Shown: positions 1-6,967 of the stretch, in pieces
Layout of the letters: each line of letters opens with the position of its first letter
How positions within the stretch are numbered: position 1 is the stretch's first letter
Assembly: GCA_965365625.1 (NCBI GenBank)
Contig: CBDUCL010000049.1
Span: forward strand, 1-15,779
From: CAVWCW01 sp965365625
GTDB taxonomy: Bacteria; Pseudomonadota; Gammaproteobacteria; Chromatiales; Chromatiaceae
Direction: 5' to 3'
Length of the DNA stretch: 15,779 bases
The notes under the pieces: model-generated
The model's input: the letters and a program-made list of their open reading frames with translations, nothing else
Databases searched by the model: none
Told to the model about the DNA's origin: nothing
Made by a program: the position numbers and the translations under genes

Positions 1-32
1 GAAACACCGTGACCGCAGGGGGGACCCGCCAA

Positions 33-67
33 GTCCTCAGTCCTCAGTCCTCAGTCCTCAGTCTTCG
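33..67. repeat. Heptanucleotide tandem repeat (GTCCTCA)4
   Basis: Four perfect head-to-tail copies of GTCCTCA occupy 33-60, followed by a degenerate fifth unit (GTCTTCG, 61-67). The tract lies about 40 bp beyond the stop codon of the cyclase-like gene, outside any coding region I can support. It is a simple-sequence repeat whose copy number could change by replication slippage. No function is visible; it is not a recognisable terminator stem. Confidence 0.85.
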
Positions 68-105
68 GAAGCCTACCCCCCGTTCAAAGCCAACGAGGAC
101 CGGCC

Positions 106-2529
106 TCACTCCCGCGCCATACTATCGAAGCGATCGCGCAGCTGGGCCAGGACACCGCGGTCGGTGACCACCTCAAAGAAGCGCCGCCCCCGTTGCTCCA
201 CGGTGCTAAAGTCATTGCCGATCCAGATCCGGATCGGAGCTTGGCGAATGGCCAGCAGGTGCATATTGCCGTTGCGGTCCGGGTAGCGCCCGACGTGGAA
301 ATTTTGCGGCTCCTCGCCATCGCTGCCTGGCAACTGCAGCTGTTTAAGCGCCAGCTCCAACCTCAGCTTAAAGAATGCCGGAGCCTCCAGCTCGATGCCC
401 CCCACGTTGTAGCGCAGAAGCTTCTCGCCGCCATCGGAACCGCCCTCTAGGGCAGCCACCAGCTCAACCCCGCGGCCACCGCGCATCTCGTGGAGGAGAC
501 TGTTGCGCAGCTCCGGAGCGCAGGACGACAAGCGGTCGGCGCGGTTGATGGCGGGCGAGATCATGATCTGATGCTCACCGTCGTACAGAAACATGGGGGC
601 CCCGTCGGAGAAGGCGATGCCGATCCCGACCTCGAGTTCCGGCAGCTGATGGCGGCGATTCTGAGCGTTCTGAGCCTCGATAACCTCCAGGATCTTGCGC
701 GCCAGGCCGCAGGCATGGGCCACGCTGAGCCAGCGATAGGATACGTCTTCGTGCTCGTAGAAAGTGAGGATGATGGCGTCACCCTCGACGAACACCTTGC
801 GCGCCCGGAACTCCTCGATCAGCGCATTGATGGGCCCGAAAAAATTGAGGCTGAAATAGGATGCCGGGTTCAGGTTCTTTTCCACCAGGCTGGCGGTTAT
901 TTCGGTGGACCCCCGCAGGTCCGCTTTGATCACCACATGGTTGCGGATGAGCTCCCGCTTGGGGGCATTCTCGGAGGAGGCGCCGAATTCGTGCAGGCTG
1001 CCGTTGGCACGGGAGAGCTGGATCTCCTCCTCGCCGGTCACGAGTCGAATCCGATCCATGGCCCGATGCGCTACCAAGGCGTGCTTGAGGTCGCGGCGCA
1101 TGCGCACGAAATCTCGAAAATACCGCTGCACCCGACCCTGCTGCTCCAACTTTGGCAGGCGCTCAATGCGCTTGAATTCGCCCTTGAGCCGCTTCGTCAG
1201 GGTGGGCACTTCTTCGCCGAATTGCAGGCCGCGCAAGCGCTGCTGGAGACGAGCGACTGTGGTCGTACCAGCCAGGTAGCGCAGAATGTCCCGCGGCGGC
1301 ACCTTGCCGAGCAGGGCCTTGTGCACCCGCGGGGTCTCGTAAGCGGCCAGGATCGGGCGCCACAGGCCGGCACGCCGACAGCTCTGCAGCAGCGCCTGGA
1401 CCTGGCGTTGCTGGAAGCCCGCCCAGCGTTTTTCCTCCTCCGTCTGCTCCTGGGCCTTGGCGCTGGAGTGACGCTCGGATTCCGCCGGCCCGCCGGGCCC
1501 GGATGCGGAGGTCTGAAAGAACAGCCGGTCGAGATTCTCGGGGACGTCCAACCAGCAATACTTCGGCTCCCCAAATTCCTCTTCCTGCAGGCAGCCGGCG
1601 AGCCGGCGCTCTACCTCCAGATAGCCCGGCAGCCCGCCCTGGTCGACACGGTCGGTGACGCCGAAGCTCGAATCCTCGCCCGATCTATCGCCGGCCGGCG
1701 GTCTGGCGCCCTCTCCATCGCCTCCTTCCCCTGGTGCCTTAGCCCAGTCCGGTAGATAGGCAGCGAACTGGGTGGTGACCATCTGGTTGCAGAGGGCGAA
1801 ACCATCCGTCCCCTCGCGCTCGGTGAGCAGCAACGGATAGGCCTCCATCAACTGCTCGTCGGACTCTACGCCGGGCAGGAGCAGCAAGGGGTTGAACAGG
1901 ACCTCCCGCGGCAGTGGCCAGGCCATGCCGATAATCGACTGACGCAACTTGTAGATCTCGGAGGTTTCGAGCTTGCGCAACTCGCGGAACAACTGGTGGG
2001 TCAGGCGATTGAGCATGGCATCGTGGCCACGCGCCAAGACCACCCGGCGATCATGCAACTGCATTGCCTGGCCGGAGGACCGCTTCGGGTCAAGGCTGAG
2101 GCGCTCGACCAGCTCGCCGCGGATATTGTCAATCTGATTGCGGATCTCCAGAAGCAGAAACTTCCAGGCCGCCAACTGCAGCAGCTGGATATACTCGGGG
2201 CGCGAAGTCTTACGGGCTCGGTCCAAGGCCAGCTCGCACATCTCCCGGTAAGACTTCAGAAAGGCCTTGGTGTCGGATTGACCGGGAGGGCGGATGGCGT
2301 GGAGCCCCTGGGACTTGGAGATCTCGTAGCTCAAGCGGCCGCGCACCAGCGCCCTGGCCCGGGCCACAAAGCGGGGGCTGAGGGAGACGTCGATATGGGC
2401 ATTGTCTATGCCGCAGTTAAACCGATCCAGGCGCACCGGCGGGATCGCTGGTTGCTGCAAGTGGGCGAGAAACTCCTCAGAGTCTGGAACCCAACGCCGA
2501 AAGAACCCTCCGACCCCGGTCCCATTCAT
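106..2529 (-). CDS. Class III adenylate/guanylate cyclase-like protein with long N-terminal region
   Basis: An 807-residue protein. Residues about 531-672 look like a class III nucleotide cyclase catalytic domain. VVIKADLRGST carries the first metal-binding Asp (D537) and FVEGDAI carries the second (D584). INRADRL supplies the Asn-xxx-Arg pair (N662, R666) that stabilises the transition state in this family. The two positions that select the purine base, normally Lys four residues before the second metal Asp and Asp seven before the Asn, are Phe580 and Ile655, so neither ATP nor GTP specificity can be assigned. Residues 1-530 match no domain I know; they are helix-rich, with low-complexity Gly/Glu/Ser-rich linkers near 264-300 and 341-370. 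No membrane segment or signal peptide is seen, so it is probably cytoplasmic. The start ATG overlaps the stop of the Rsd-like gene as ATGA, indicating translational coupling. A cyclase fold is likely; activity and product are unknown. Confidence 0.85.
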   Translation of the reverse strand: MNGTGVGGFFRRWVPDSEEFLAHLQQPAIPPVRLDRFNCGIDNAHIDVSLSPRFVARARALVRGRLSYEISKSQGLHAIRPPGQSDTKAFLKSYREMCELALDRARKTSRPEYIQLLQLAAWKFLLLEIRNQIDNIRGELVERLSLDPKRSSGQAMQLHDRRVVLARGHDAMLNRLTHQLFRELRKLETSEIYKLRQSIIGMAWPLPREVLFNPLLLLPGVESDEQLMEAYPLLLTEREGTDGFALCNQMVTTQFAAYLPDWAKAPGEGGDGEGARPPAGDRSGEDSSFGVTDRVDQGGLPGYLEVERRLAGCLQEEEFGEPKYCWLDVPENLDRLFFQTSASGPGGPAESERHSSAKAQEQTEEEKRWAGFQQRQVQALLQSCRRAGLWRPILAAYETPRVHKALLGKVPPRDILRYLAGTTTVARLQQRLRGLQFGEEVPTLTKRLKGEFKRIERLPKLEQQGRVQRYFRDFVRMRRDLKHALVAHRAMDRIRLVTGEEEIQLSRANGSLHEFGASSENAPKRELIRNHVVIKADLRGSTEITASLVEKNLNPASYFSLNFFGPINALIEEFRARKVFVEGDAIILTFYEHEDVSYRWLSVAHACGLARKILEVIEAQNAQNRRHQLPELEVGIGIAFSDGAPMFLYDGEHQIMISPAINRADRLSSCAPELRNSLLHEMRGGRGVELVAALEGGSDGGEKLLRYNVGGIELEAPAFFKLRLELALKQLQLPGSDGEEPQNFHVGRYPDRNGNMHLLAIRQAPIRIWIGNDFSTVEQRGRRFFEVVTDRGVLAQLRDRFDSMARE

Positions 2530-2981
2530 TGCGCGCAGCGCTCCAGCAGCAGCCGGAGCACCCGGTCCTCCAGTTCGATGCGGGCCGCGATACGCTCTCC
2601 CAGCAGCGACAGGTCCTGGGATAGATGATCCAGGTTCAGCGCATGATCCGAGGCATCATATCGATCATTGAAGGCCACGGCGGCGGCCGTAGTTTCGGAG
2701 ATTCCGGGGTACACCTGCTCTAACAGCGGTTTGGCCTGCGGCACTTCGTCCGGAGCTTCTGCAAAGCCGCGCAGCATCTCGAAATGCCCGAAGGCGGTAT
2801 AGTCGATCAGAGTCTGACAGAATTCCTGCAAATGACGCACCACCGGGGCCTGGCGGCTGTATGGCTCCAACCCGGCCAGGGTGCAAAACTTCACCAGCAT
2901 GTCCTGACGCACGGCTAGCAGCTTCTCGACCAGGTCGCAGCCGCTCACCGCCCCCACCCCAACGGCGCCTGATTGCCTCAT
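2526..2981 (-). CDS. rsd: Rsd/AlgQ-family anti-sigma-70 factor
   Basis: A 151-residue protein, close to the 158 residues of E. coli Rsd. The whole length resembles the Rsd/AlgQ family: the N-terminal helix DLVEKLLAVRQDMLVKFCTL (16-35), the signature FCQTLIDYTAFGHFEM (54-69), and the C-terminal LGERIAARIELEDRVL (127-142). In E. coli, Rsd binds region 4 of sigma-70 and favours alternative sigma factors in stationary phase; it also interacts with HPr and SpoT. In Pseudomonas, AlgQ is a global regulator. The ATG at 2981 is preceded by a purine-rich ribosome binding site (GGAGGAGAGGA). It is the first gene of an operon whose second gene encodes a cyclase-like protein, with a 4-nt overlap. I find no convincing sigma-70 promoter upstream. 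The family assignment is strong; the sigma-binding role is inferred from homologues. Confidence 0.9.
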   Translation of the reverse strand: MRQSGAVGVGAVSGCDLVEKLLAVRQDMLVKFCTLAGLEPYSRQAPVVRHLQEFCQTLIDYTAFGHFEMLRGFAEAPDEVPQAKPLLEQVYPGISETTAAAVAFNDRYDASDHALNLDHLSQDLSLLGERIAARIELEDRVLRLLLERCAQ

Positions 2982-3276
2982 GACTGAATCCTCTCCTCCC
3001 CGCCTCGATCCCGGCTGTGGCGCTATTATTTTTTTCGAGTCTAACCTATTCGACTCCCATGCTACTATGTTTGAGCGATTTCAGCCTAGCGCCCCAGCGA
3101 GGATAAGACGAGCGGCCCACGAATCCTTAATCTAGCCTCTGACCGATCTGCCGTGATGAAGGGCTCGTATATTGCCTTTCCTTTGACCCAGAGAGCAGGG
3201 GATGGCTTTTTAGCGTTTCCTGCGTTGACCGAGCGCTAGTTTGTTACCAATCCGTGAATCGACCGCATAGCTTGAG
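2982..3276. promoter_or_regulatory. Divergent intergenic region between rsd-like gene and secreted-protein gene
   Basis: These 295 bp are more AT-rich than their surroundings and must hold the promoters of the two divergent transcripts. Visible elements are a T-rich run at 3024-3035, an inverted repeat GAGTC/GACTC (3037-3041 and 3052-3056, 10-nt spacer) close to the rsd-like gene, a TATATT box at 3168-3173 on the plus strand without a matching -35, and TTGACC hexamers near 3184 and 3225 without good -10 partners. None of these is a confident promoter. I see no coding sequence or RNA gene here. Confidence 0.4.
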
Positions 3277-3933
3277 ATGCTCGCAGCCACGCCACGCCCC
3301 GATACCCCACGGCTCCATCGACTCGCGGTTACCCTGCTGCTAGCCGTGCTTAGCGCCGCCGCCCCCGCTGCGGACGGCTTTCAGAATTATGGCCAGTCCG
3401 GCCGCCAGCACCCGTTCGTGGAATCCATGCAATTGATGATGGACGCCATGAGTGTCAATAAGGGTGGTTCGGCCGGCGTCTTCGACTCGCCCTGGTCCCA
3501 GTTCGGTCAGATGCCCGGCGGCAACCTGTTCTCGCCGATGGGTGGCGGCTCGTCCCAGATGCAGCAATTGATGGGCAATTGGCCGCAGATGGGCGGCATG
3601 GATCAACTGGGCCAGTACGGTCGGCAATGGATGCAGGCACCACAGAACCTGCCGTTCCTAGGCTCACAGCTCAACGGCGTCTGGCGCGGCCGCAGCGGCG
3701 AGGTGCTGGTGATCAGCGGCAACCAGTACCGCATCCAGGCCGGTCGCAATCGGGCCGTTCAGGGTCAGCTGCGGGTGCAAGGCAATCGCCTTTGGCTGCA
3801 GAACGCGCAGACCAATACGGTCAACGAGTACGACTTTGCCAACCATGAGGGGCGCCTGGTGCTGCGCGACCGCTACGGCCAGCTGTTGCTCTACCGCCGG
3901 GTCGACAACCAGAGCGGCCAGGGCTGGAACTGA
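3277..3933 (+). CDS. Secreted Met/Gln/Gly-rich hypothetical protein
   Basis: A 218-residue protein that I do not recognise as a named family. Residues 1-31 form a typical Sec signal peptide: Arg-containing n-region, hydrophobic LAVTLLLAVLSAAA, and an A-P-A cleavage site before residue 32. The mature protein is therefore periplasmic or secreted. Residues 51-119 are low-complexity and unusually rich in Met (11 residues), Gln and Gly. Residues about 131-206 look like a compact beta-rich domain, beginning LNGVWRGRSGEVLVISG and ending with the parallel phrases GRLVLRDRYGQLLLYRR. It stands alone on its strand, divergent from the rsd-like gene and converging on the permease gene. There is no strong ribosome binding site before the ATG. 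Function unknown. Confidence 0.8.
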   Translation: MLAATPRPDTPRLHRLAVTLLLAVLSAAAPAADGFQNYGQSGRQHPFVESMQLMMDAMSVNKGGSAGVFDSPWSQFGQMPGGNLFSPMGGGSSQMQQLMGNWPQMGGMDQLGQYGRQWMQAPQNLPFLGSQLNGVWRGRSGEVLVISGNQYRIQAGRNRAVQGQLRVQGNRLWLQNAQTNTVNEYDFANHEGRLVLRDRYGQLLLYRRVDNQSGQGWN

Positions 3934-4027
3934 CCTGCCCCCTGACTGGACGAGAACTCATAGCACCGGGGAAAAGGCTGATGGCCGGCGTACCTGTGCG
4001 CGGCAAAAGCAGATTCTCGTCGCCACA

Positions 4028-4834
4028 TCAACCCAGCAGCAACTTGATTCCCACCACCAAGAGTAACAGGGCAAACACTCGTTTCAGCACTTGCAACGGA
4101 AGGCTGTGGGCCAGGCGGGCCCCGACCGGCGCCAGCAGGGTGCTGGTGAGCACGATGCCGGTGAACGCCGGCCAGTAAACAAAGCCGCTGCTGAGCGGCG
4201 GCAACTGGGAATGGCCCCAGCCGGCCCAGACGAAACCCAGGGCCCCGGAGAGGGCGATCGGCAGGCCGCAGGCGCTGGAGGTGGCCACTGCCTGGCGCAT
4301 GTCGACCCGACAGGCGTGCAGAAAGGGCACCGTCATGCTGCCGCCGCCGATGCCGACGATAGCCGAAATCGCACCGATGAGGCTGCCGGCCAGCCCCATT
4401 CCCAGACGCCCCGGCAGCGCCCAGCGGGCCTCCTCGCGGGCGCCCAGCAGCATGCGGCTGCCCACCGTTAGCACGAACAGGGCGAACACCCGGCGCAGCC
4501 AGACCTCGGGCAGGCTCTCGGCGATCCAGGCCCCCAACCAGGCGCCGATCAGTATCCCCGGCGTGAGCCGCCAGAACAGCGGCCAGAGGATGGCGCCGCG
4601 GCGCTGATGGGCGCGGATGGAGGAGATCGACGTGATCACGATGGTCGCCAGCGAGGTACCGATGGCCAAGTGCACCATTACCTCCGGCGCGAAGCCGAGC
4701 CAGGCAAACACCCCCAGCAGCACCGGCACAATCACGAGTCCGCCGCCCACCCCGAGCAGCCCGGCCATGACCCCAGCCAGGGCGCCGAGCGCAAGATAGA
4801 CCGCGAATTCCTGCCACAGAAAGATATCCGGCAT
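4028..4834 (-). CDS. TauE/SafE-family sulfite/organosulfonate-type permease
   Basis: A 268-residue polytopic membrane protein made almost entirely of hydrophobic segments (about eight). It has the internal duplication typical of TauE/SafE: GLLGVGGGLVIVPVLL near residues 25-40 and AIVGIGGGSMTVPFL near 158-172. Members export or import small sulfur-containing or organic anions such as sulfite, sulfoacetate or taurine-derived compounds; the substrate cannot be told from sequence. I place the start at the ATG at 4834 (MPDIFLWQEF) because it has an AGGAG ribosome binding site four bases upstream and begins just before the first membrane helix. A longer frame from 4924 would run through the probable promoter region. 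It is monocistronic and divergent from the NDUFA9-like gene. Confidence 0.88.
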   Translation of the reverse strand: MPDIFLWQEFAVYLALGALAGVMAGLLGVGGGLVIVPVLLGVFAWLGFAPEVMVHLAIGTSLATIVITSISSIRAHQRRGAILWPLFWRLTPGILIGAWLGAWIAESLPEVWLRRVFALFVLTVGSRMLLGAREEARWALPGRLGMGLAGSLIGAISAIVGIGGGSMTVPFLHACRVDMRQAVATSSACGLPIALSGALGFVWAGWGHSQLPPLSSGFVYWPAFTGIVLTSTLLAPVGARLAHSLPLQVLKRVFALLLLVVGIKLLLG

Positions 4835-4879
4835 GTCGCTCCTGGTAGCCCGCGTCGGGGGCCGATATAATCCAACGCA

Positions 4880-4905
4880 AAAAGAAGGTTCCAAAAGAAG
4901 GTTCC
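4880..4905. repeat. Two tandem copies of a 13-bp direct repeat
   Basis: AAAAGAAGGTTCC occurs twice back to back (4880-4892 and 4893-4905) between the divergent permease and NDUFA9-like genes. The second copy runs into a hairpin-forming inverted repeat (4900-4919). On the minus strand, the TTGGAA created by the repeat junction lies 18 bp before a TTATAT, so the repeat may overlap the permease promoter. Confidence 0.8.
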
Positions 4906-4919
4906 GCCAAACCGGAACC
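4900..4919. promoter_or_regulatory. Inverted repeat in divergent promoter region
   Basis: GGTTCCG (4900-4906) and CGGAACC (4913-4919) are perfect 7-bp arms around a 6-nt spacer, 25 bp upstream of the NDUFA9-like start. The same GGTTCC core is part of the upstream tandem repeat, so GGTTCC/GGAACC occurs three times within about 32 bp. This spacing suits an operator for a dimeric regulator, or a hairpin in the 5' leader. No T-tract follows, so it is not an intrinsic terminator. Confidence 0.45.
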
Positions 4920-4944
4920 CGCAACCCAAGGAGCGCCGGTACGC

Positions 4945-5895
4945 ATGCAGATTAGCAAGGTTTGTATTCTCGGGGGAACCGGCTTTGTCGGCCGCCATCT
5001 GAGCGCCGGCCTGGCGGCCCAGGGCGTGGCCTGCCGCATCCCCTGCCGCCATCCGCAACGCCACCGCGATCTCAAGCTGCTGGCGGGCTGCGAGCCTCTG
5101 GCGGCCGATATCTTCGACGCCGAGGCCCTGGCCGGTGCCCTCGAGGGTTGCCAGGCCGCCATCAACCTCGTCGGCATCCTCAATCCCAGCGGTGCGGCAG
5201 GCTTTCGCCGCCTGCACATCGAGCTGGTGGACATACTGGTGGATGCCTGCCGCGCCGCCGGGGTCCGACGGCTGTTGCACATGAGCGCCCTGCACGCCGA
5301 CGCCAGTCACGGTAAGAGCGAGTATCTGCGCAGCAAGGGCGAGGGCGAGAACCGGGCCCACACCGCGGGCGGGGCCATAGCGGCGGTGACGAGTTTCCGA
5401 CCGTCGGTTATCTTCGGCCCAGGCGACAGCTTCTTCAACCGCTTTGCCGGGCTGCTGAGGCTCTCGCCCGGGTTCTTCCCCCTGGCCTGCCCGGATGCCC
5501 GCTTCGCCCCGGTCTATGTCGGCGACGTAGCCGCGGCCTTTGCCCGCTCCCTCGACGACCCGGCCACCTTCGGCCAGCATTACGACCTGTGCGGACCCCG
5601 CGCCTTCAGCCTGCGCGAACTGGTGGCCTATACCGCCGACAACATCGGCCGCCCGACCCGGATCCTGGGGCTGGGCGATGCCGTTTCGCGGCTGCAGGCG
5701 CGCCTGCTCGGCTTACTGCCGAGCAAGCCCTTCACCGTCGATAACTACCTGTCGCTGCAGACCGACAGCCTGTGTGCCGAAAACGGGCTGGAGGCCCTGG
5801 GCATCAGCCCGCGGGATATCAATGCTGTGGTGCCCCTCTACCTGGGCGGACAGGCCCAGCGCCAACGCTATCAGGCGCTGCGGCGTCCGCCTTAA
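4945..5895 (+). CDS. NDUFA9-like atypical SDR (NAD(P)-binding epimerase fold)
   Basis: A 316-residue protein of the extended/atypical short-chain dehydrogenase group related to the mitochondrial complex I accessory subunit NDUFA9. The N-terminal Rossmann motif GGTGFVG (10-16) binds the dinucleotide. A YxxxK pair (Y127, K131 in YLRSK) follows HMSAL, and the FRPSVIFGPGDSFFNRFAGL stretch just downstream is typical of the NDUFA9/YfcH-like subgroup. Bacterial members are usually annotated as complex I NDUFA9-subunit family or NAD-dependent epimerase; substrates are generally unknown. The ATG at 4945 has AAGGAG about 11 bases upstream. The gene converges on the aminopeptidase gene with a 7-bp gap. 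The family call is secure; a role in respiration is inference. Confidence 0.87.
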   Translation: MQISKVCILGGTGFVGRHLSAGLAAQGVACRIPCRHPQRHRDLKLLAGCEPLAADIFDAEALAGALEGCQAAINLVGILNPSGAAGFRRLHIELVDILVDACRAAGVRRLLHMSALHADASHGKSEYLRSKGEGENRAHTAGGAIAAVTSFRPSVIFGPGDSFFNRFAGLLRLSPGFFPLACPDARFAPVYVGDVAAAFARSLDDPATFGQHYDLCGPRAFSLRELVAYTADNIGRPTRILGLGDAVSRLQARLLGLLPSKPFTVDNYLSLQTDSLCAENGLEALGISPRDINAVVPLYLGGQAQRQRYQALRRPP

Positions 5896-5902
5896 CCGTA
5901 TT

Positions 5903-6967
5903 TCAAGACGAGCCGGATTCGCTGCCCACCACCCCCAACGCCCGGCGCCGCTGCGCCGGGTCCAATGGCTTCAACTCGCCACAGGCTTGGTAAAAGGCCT
6001 CTAGATCCCCGCCCCGATCGGCCAGCAACGCCTCCAGGGCCGGGATCAGTGCCTGGTAGGTAGCGATCGAGGCCAGCCGGGCGTTGTTCAATGGGGCCCG
6101 GGCGAACCAGGCGTCGAATCCCGCATAGCCACCCCAGGCCCGCCTCAACGCCCTATACTCCCGGCGCAGGCGCGCGAACTCGGCGGCCTTGCGCGCTCGC
6201 ATCGGCTCCGGTGCCAGGTCCAGGGCATAGAGAGCCTGCAAGCGGCCGCGGCTGGCCAACAGCAGCTCGACGAAGGCGGACCGGCGTTCCCGCATCACCC
6301 GCTGGCGGGCCAAGGCCTCGGGATCGCCGCGCTCGGCCAGCCAGCGTTCCACCCCGACCTGCTGCACCAGACTGGCAAAGGCCTCATTGAAACCGCTGTC
6401 GCCGGGAAAATACAACCGCTGGTGGGCCAACTCGTGGAACATCAGTCCTGCCAGGTCGGGCTCGCTCCAGTCAATCACGGTGCTCGGCAAGGGGTCGTCG
6501 AACCAGCCCAGAGTCGAATAGGCGGGCACTGGCTCCAGGGTCACATCCAGGCCTTTGTCCGCCAGCCGCGCAGCCTCGCGCTCTGCGGCGCTGCGCCGAA
6601 AATAGCCCCGATAGCTGGCGCAACCGATCACCGGATAGCACCACTGGTGGGGCTGCAAGGAGAACTCCGGGGCCGCCACCAGGCTCCAGACCACGGCAGG
6701 GCGCCCCAGCTCCGCATAGCTGCGGTAGCTGGCATTGTCCGGCAGGCCGAGCTCCCGGCTGGCGAAGGCGCGCAGTTCCAATACCAGTTCCAAGCGCTGG
6801 CGGCGCTCGACGGAGGTGTCTGGGTCGGCGATCAGGGCCTGGATGTCCTGGCGTCGGGCCAGCAGGTCCAAATGGCCCTGCACTGCTTGGCCGTAGTAGC
6901 CGAGGCTGGCGCAACCCGCCAGCAGCAGCGCGAGCCAGGGCCAGGCCCAAGCGTTAGAGCCGTCCAC
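5903..6967 (-). CDS. Predicted lipoprotein aminopeptidase (COG4324 / DUF2265 type)
   Basis: A 354-residue putative zinc aminopeptidase. A short hydrophobic leader ends in the lipobox LAGC (Cys19), so the protein is probably lipid-anchored in the envelope. The zinc motif HELAH is at 178-182, and a likely third ligand is E195 in FNEAFAS, as in gluzincins. The rest is mostly helical and ends with LDPAQRRRALGVV. Family members are annotated as predicted aminopeptidases from their metal motif, with little biochemical support that I know of. The start is a GTG at 6967 with AGGA six bases upstream, giving a 14-bp overlap with the 3' end of the methyltransferase gene and pointing to co-transcription and coupling. 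No functional link between the two is obvious. Confidence 0.85.
   Translation of the reverse strand: MDGSNAWAWPWLALLLAGCASLGYYGQAVQGHLDLLARRQDIQALIADPDTSVERRQRLELVLELRAFASRELGLPDNASYRSYAELGRPAVVWSLVAAPEFSLQPHQWCYPVIGCASYRGYFRRSAAEREAARLADKGLDVTLEPVPAYSTLGWFDDPLPSTVIDWSEPDLAGLMFHELAHQRLYFPGDSGFNEAFASLVQQVGVERWLAERGDPEALARQRVMRERRSAFVELLLASRGRLQALYALDLAPEPMRARKAAEFARLRREYRALRRAWGGYAGFDAWFARAPLNNARLASIATYQALIPALEALLADRGGDLEAFYQACGELKPLDPAQRRRALGVVGSESGSS

Noticed and set aside
1..105. Heptamer tract as a CRISPR remnant
   Set aside because: The units are only 7 bp, contiguous and without spacers.
490..1755. Long plus-strand open frame (421 codons) inside the cyclase gene
   Set aside because: It is antisense to a gene with clear cyclase motifs, shows no domain of its own and has the Leu/Gln/Ala/Gly-rich composition of GC-rich shadow frames.
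106..2981. A Pycsar-type antiphage system built on the cyclase
   Set aside because: Pycsar loci pair a small pyrimidine cyclase with a TM- or TIR-containing effector. The neighbour here is an Rsd/AlgQ protein, the cyclase is 807 residues long and no defence genes surround it.
3024..3035. T-rich run that might belong to an intrinsic terminator
   Set aside because: No stable GC stem precedes it, and it lies between two divergent genes where no transcript needs to end.
3949..4021. 8-bp inverted repeat GACGAGAA/TTCTCGTC between convergent genes
   Set aside because: The arms are 57 bp apart and no T-tract follows, so it is not a convincing terminator; chance is a reasonable explanation.
3891..5282. 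Minus-strand open frame of 463 codons spanning the permease and NDUFA9-like genes
   Set aside because: It is out of frame with the TauE/SafE sequence and antisense to the Rossmann-fold gene; its translation is Arg/Ala/Gly-rich and matches nothing.
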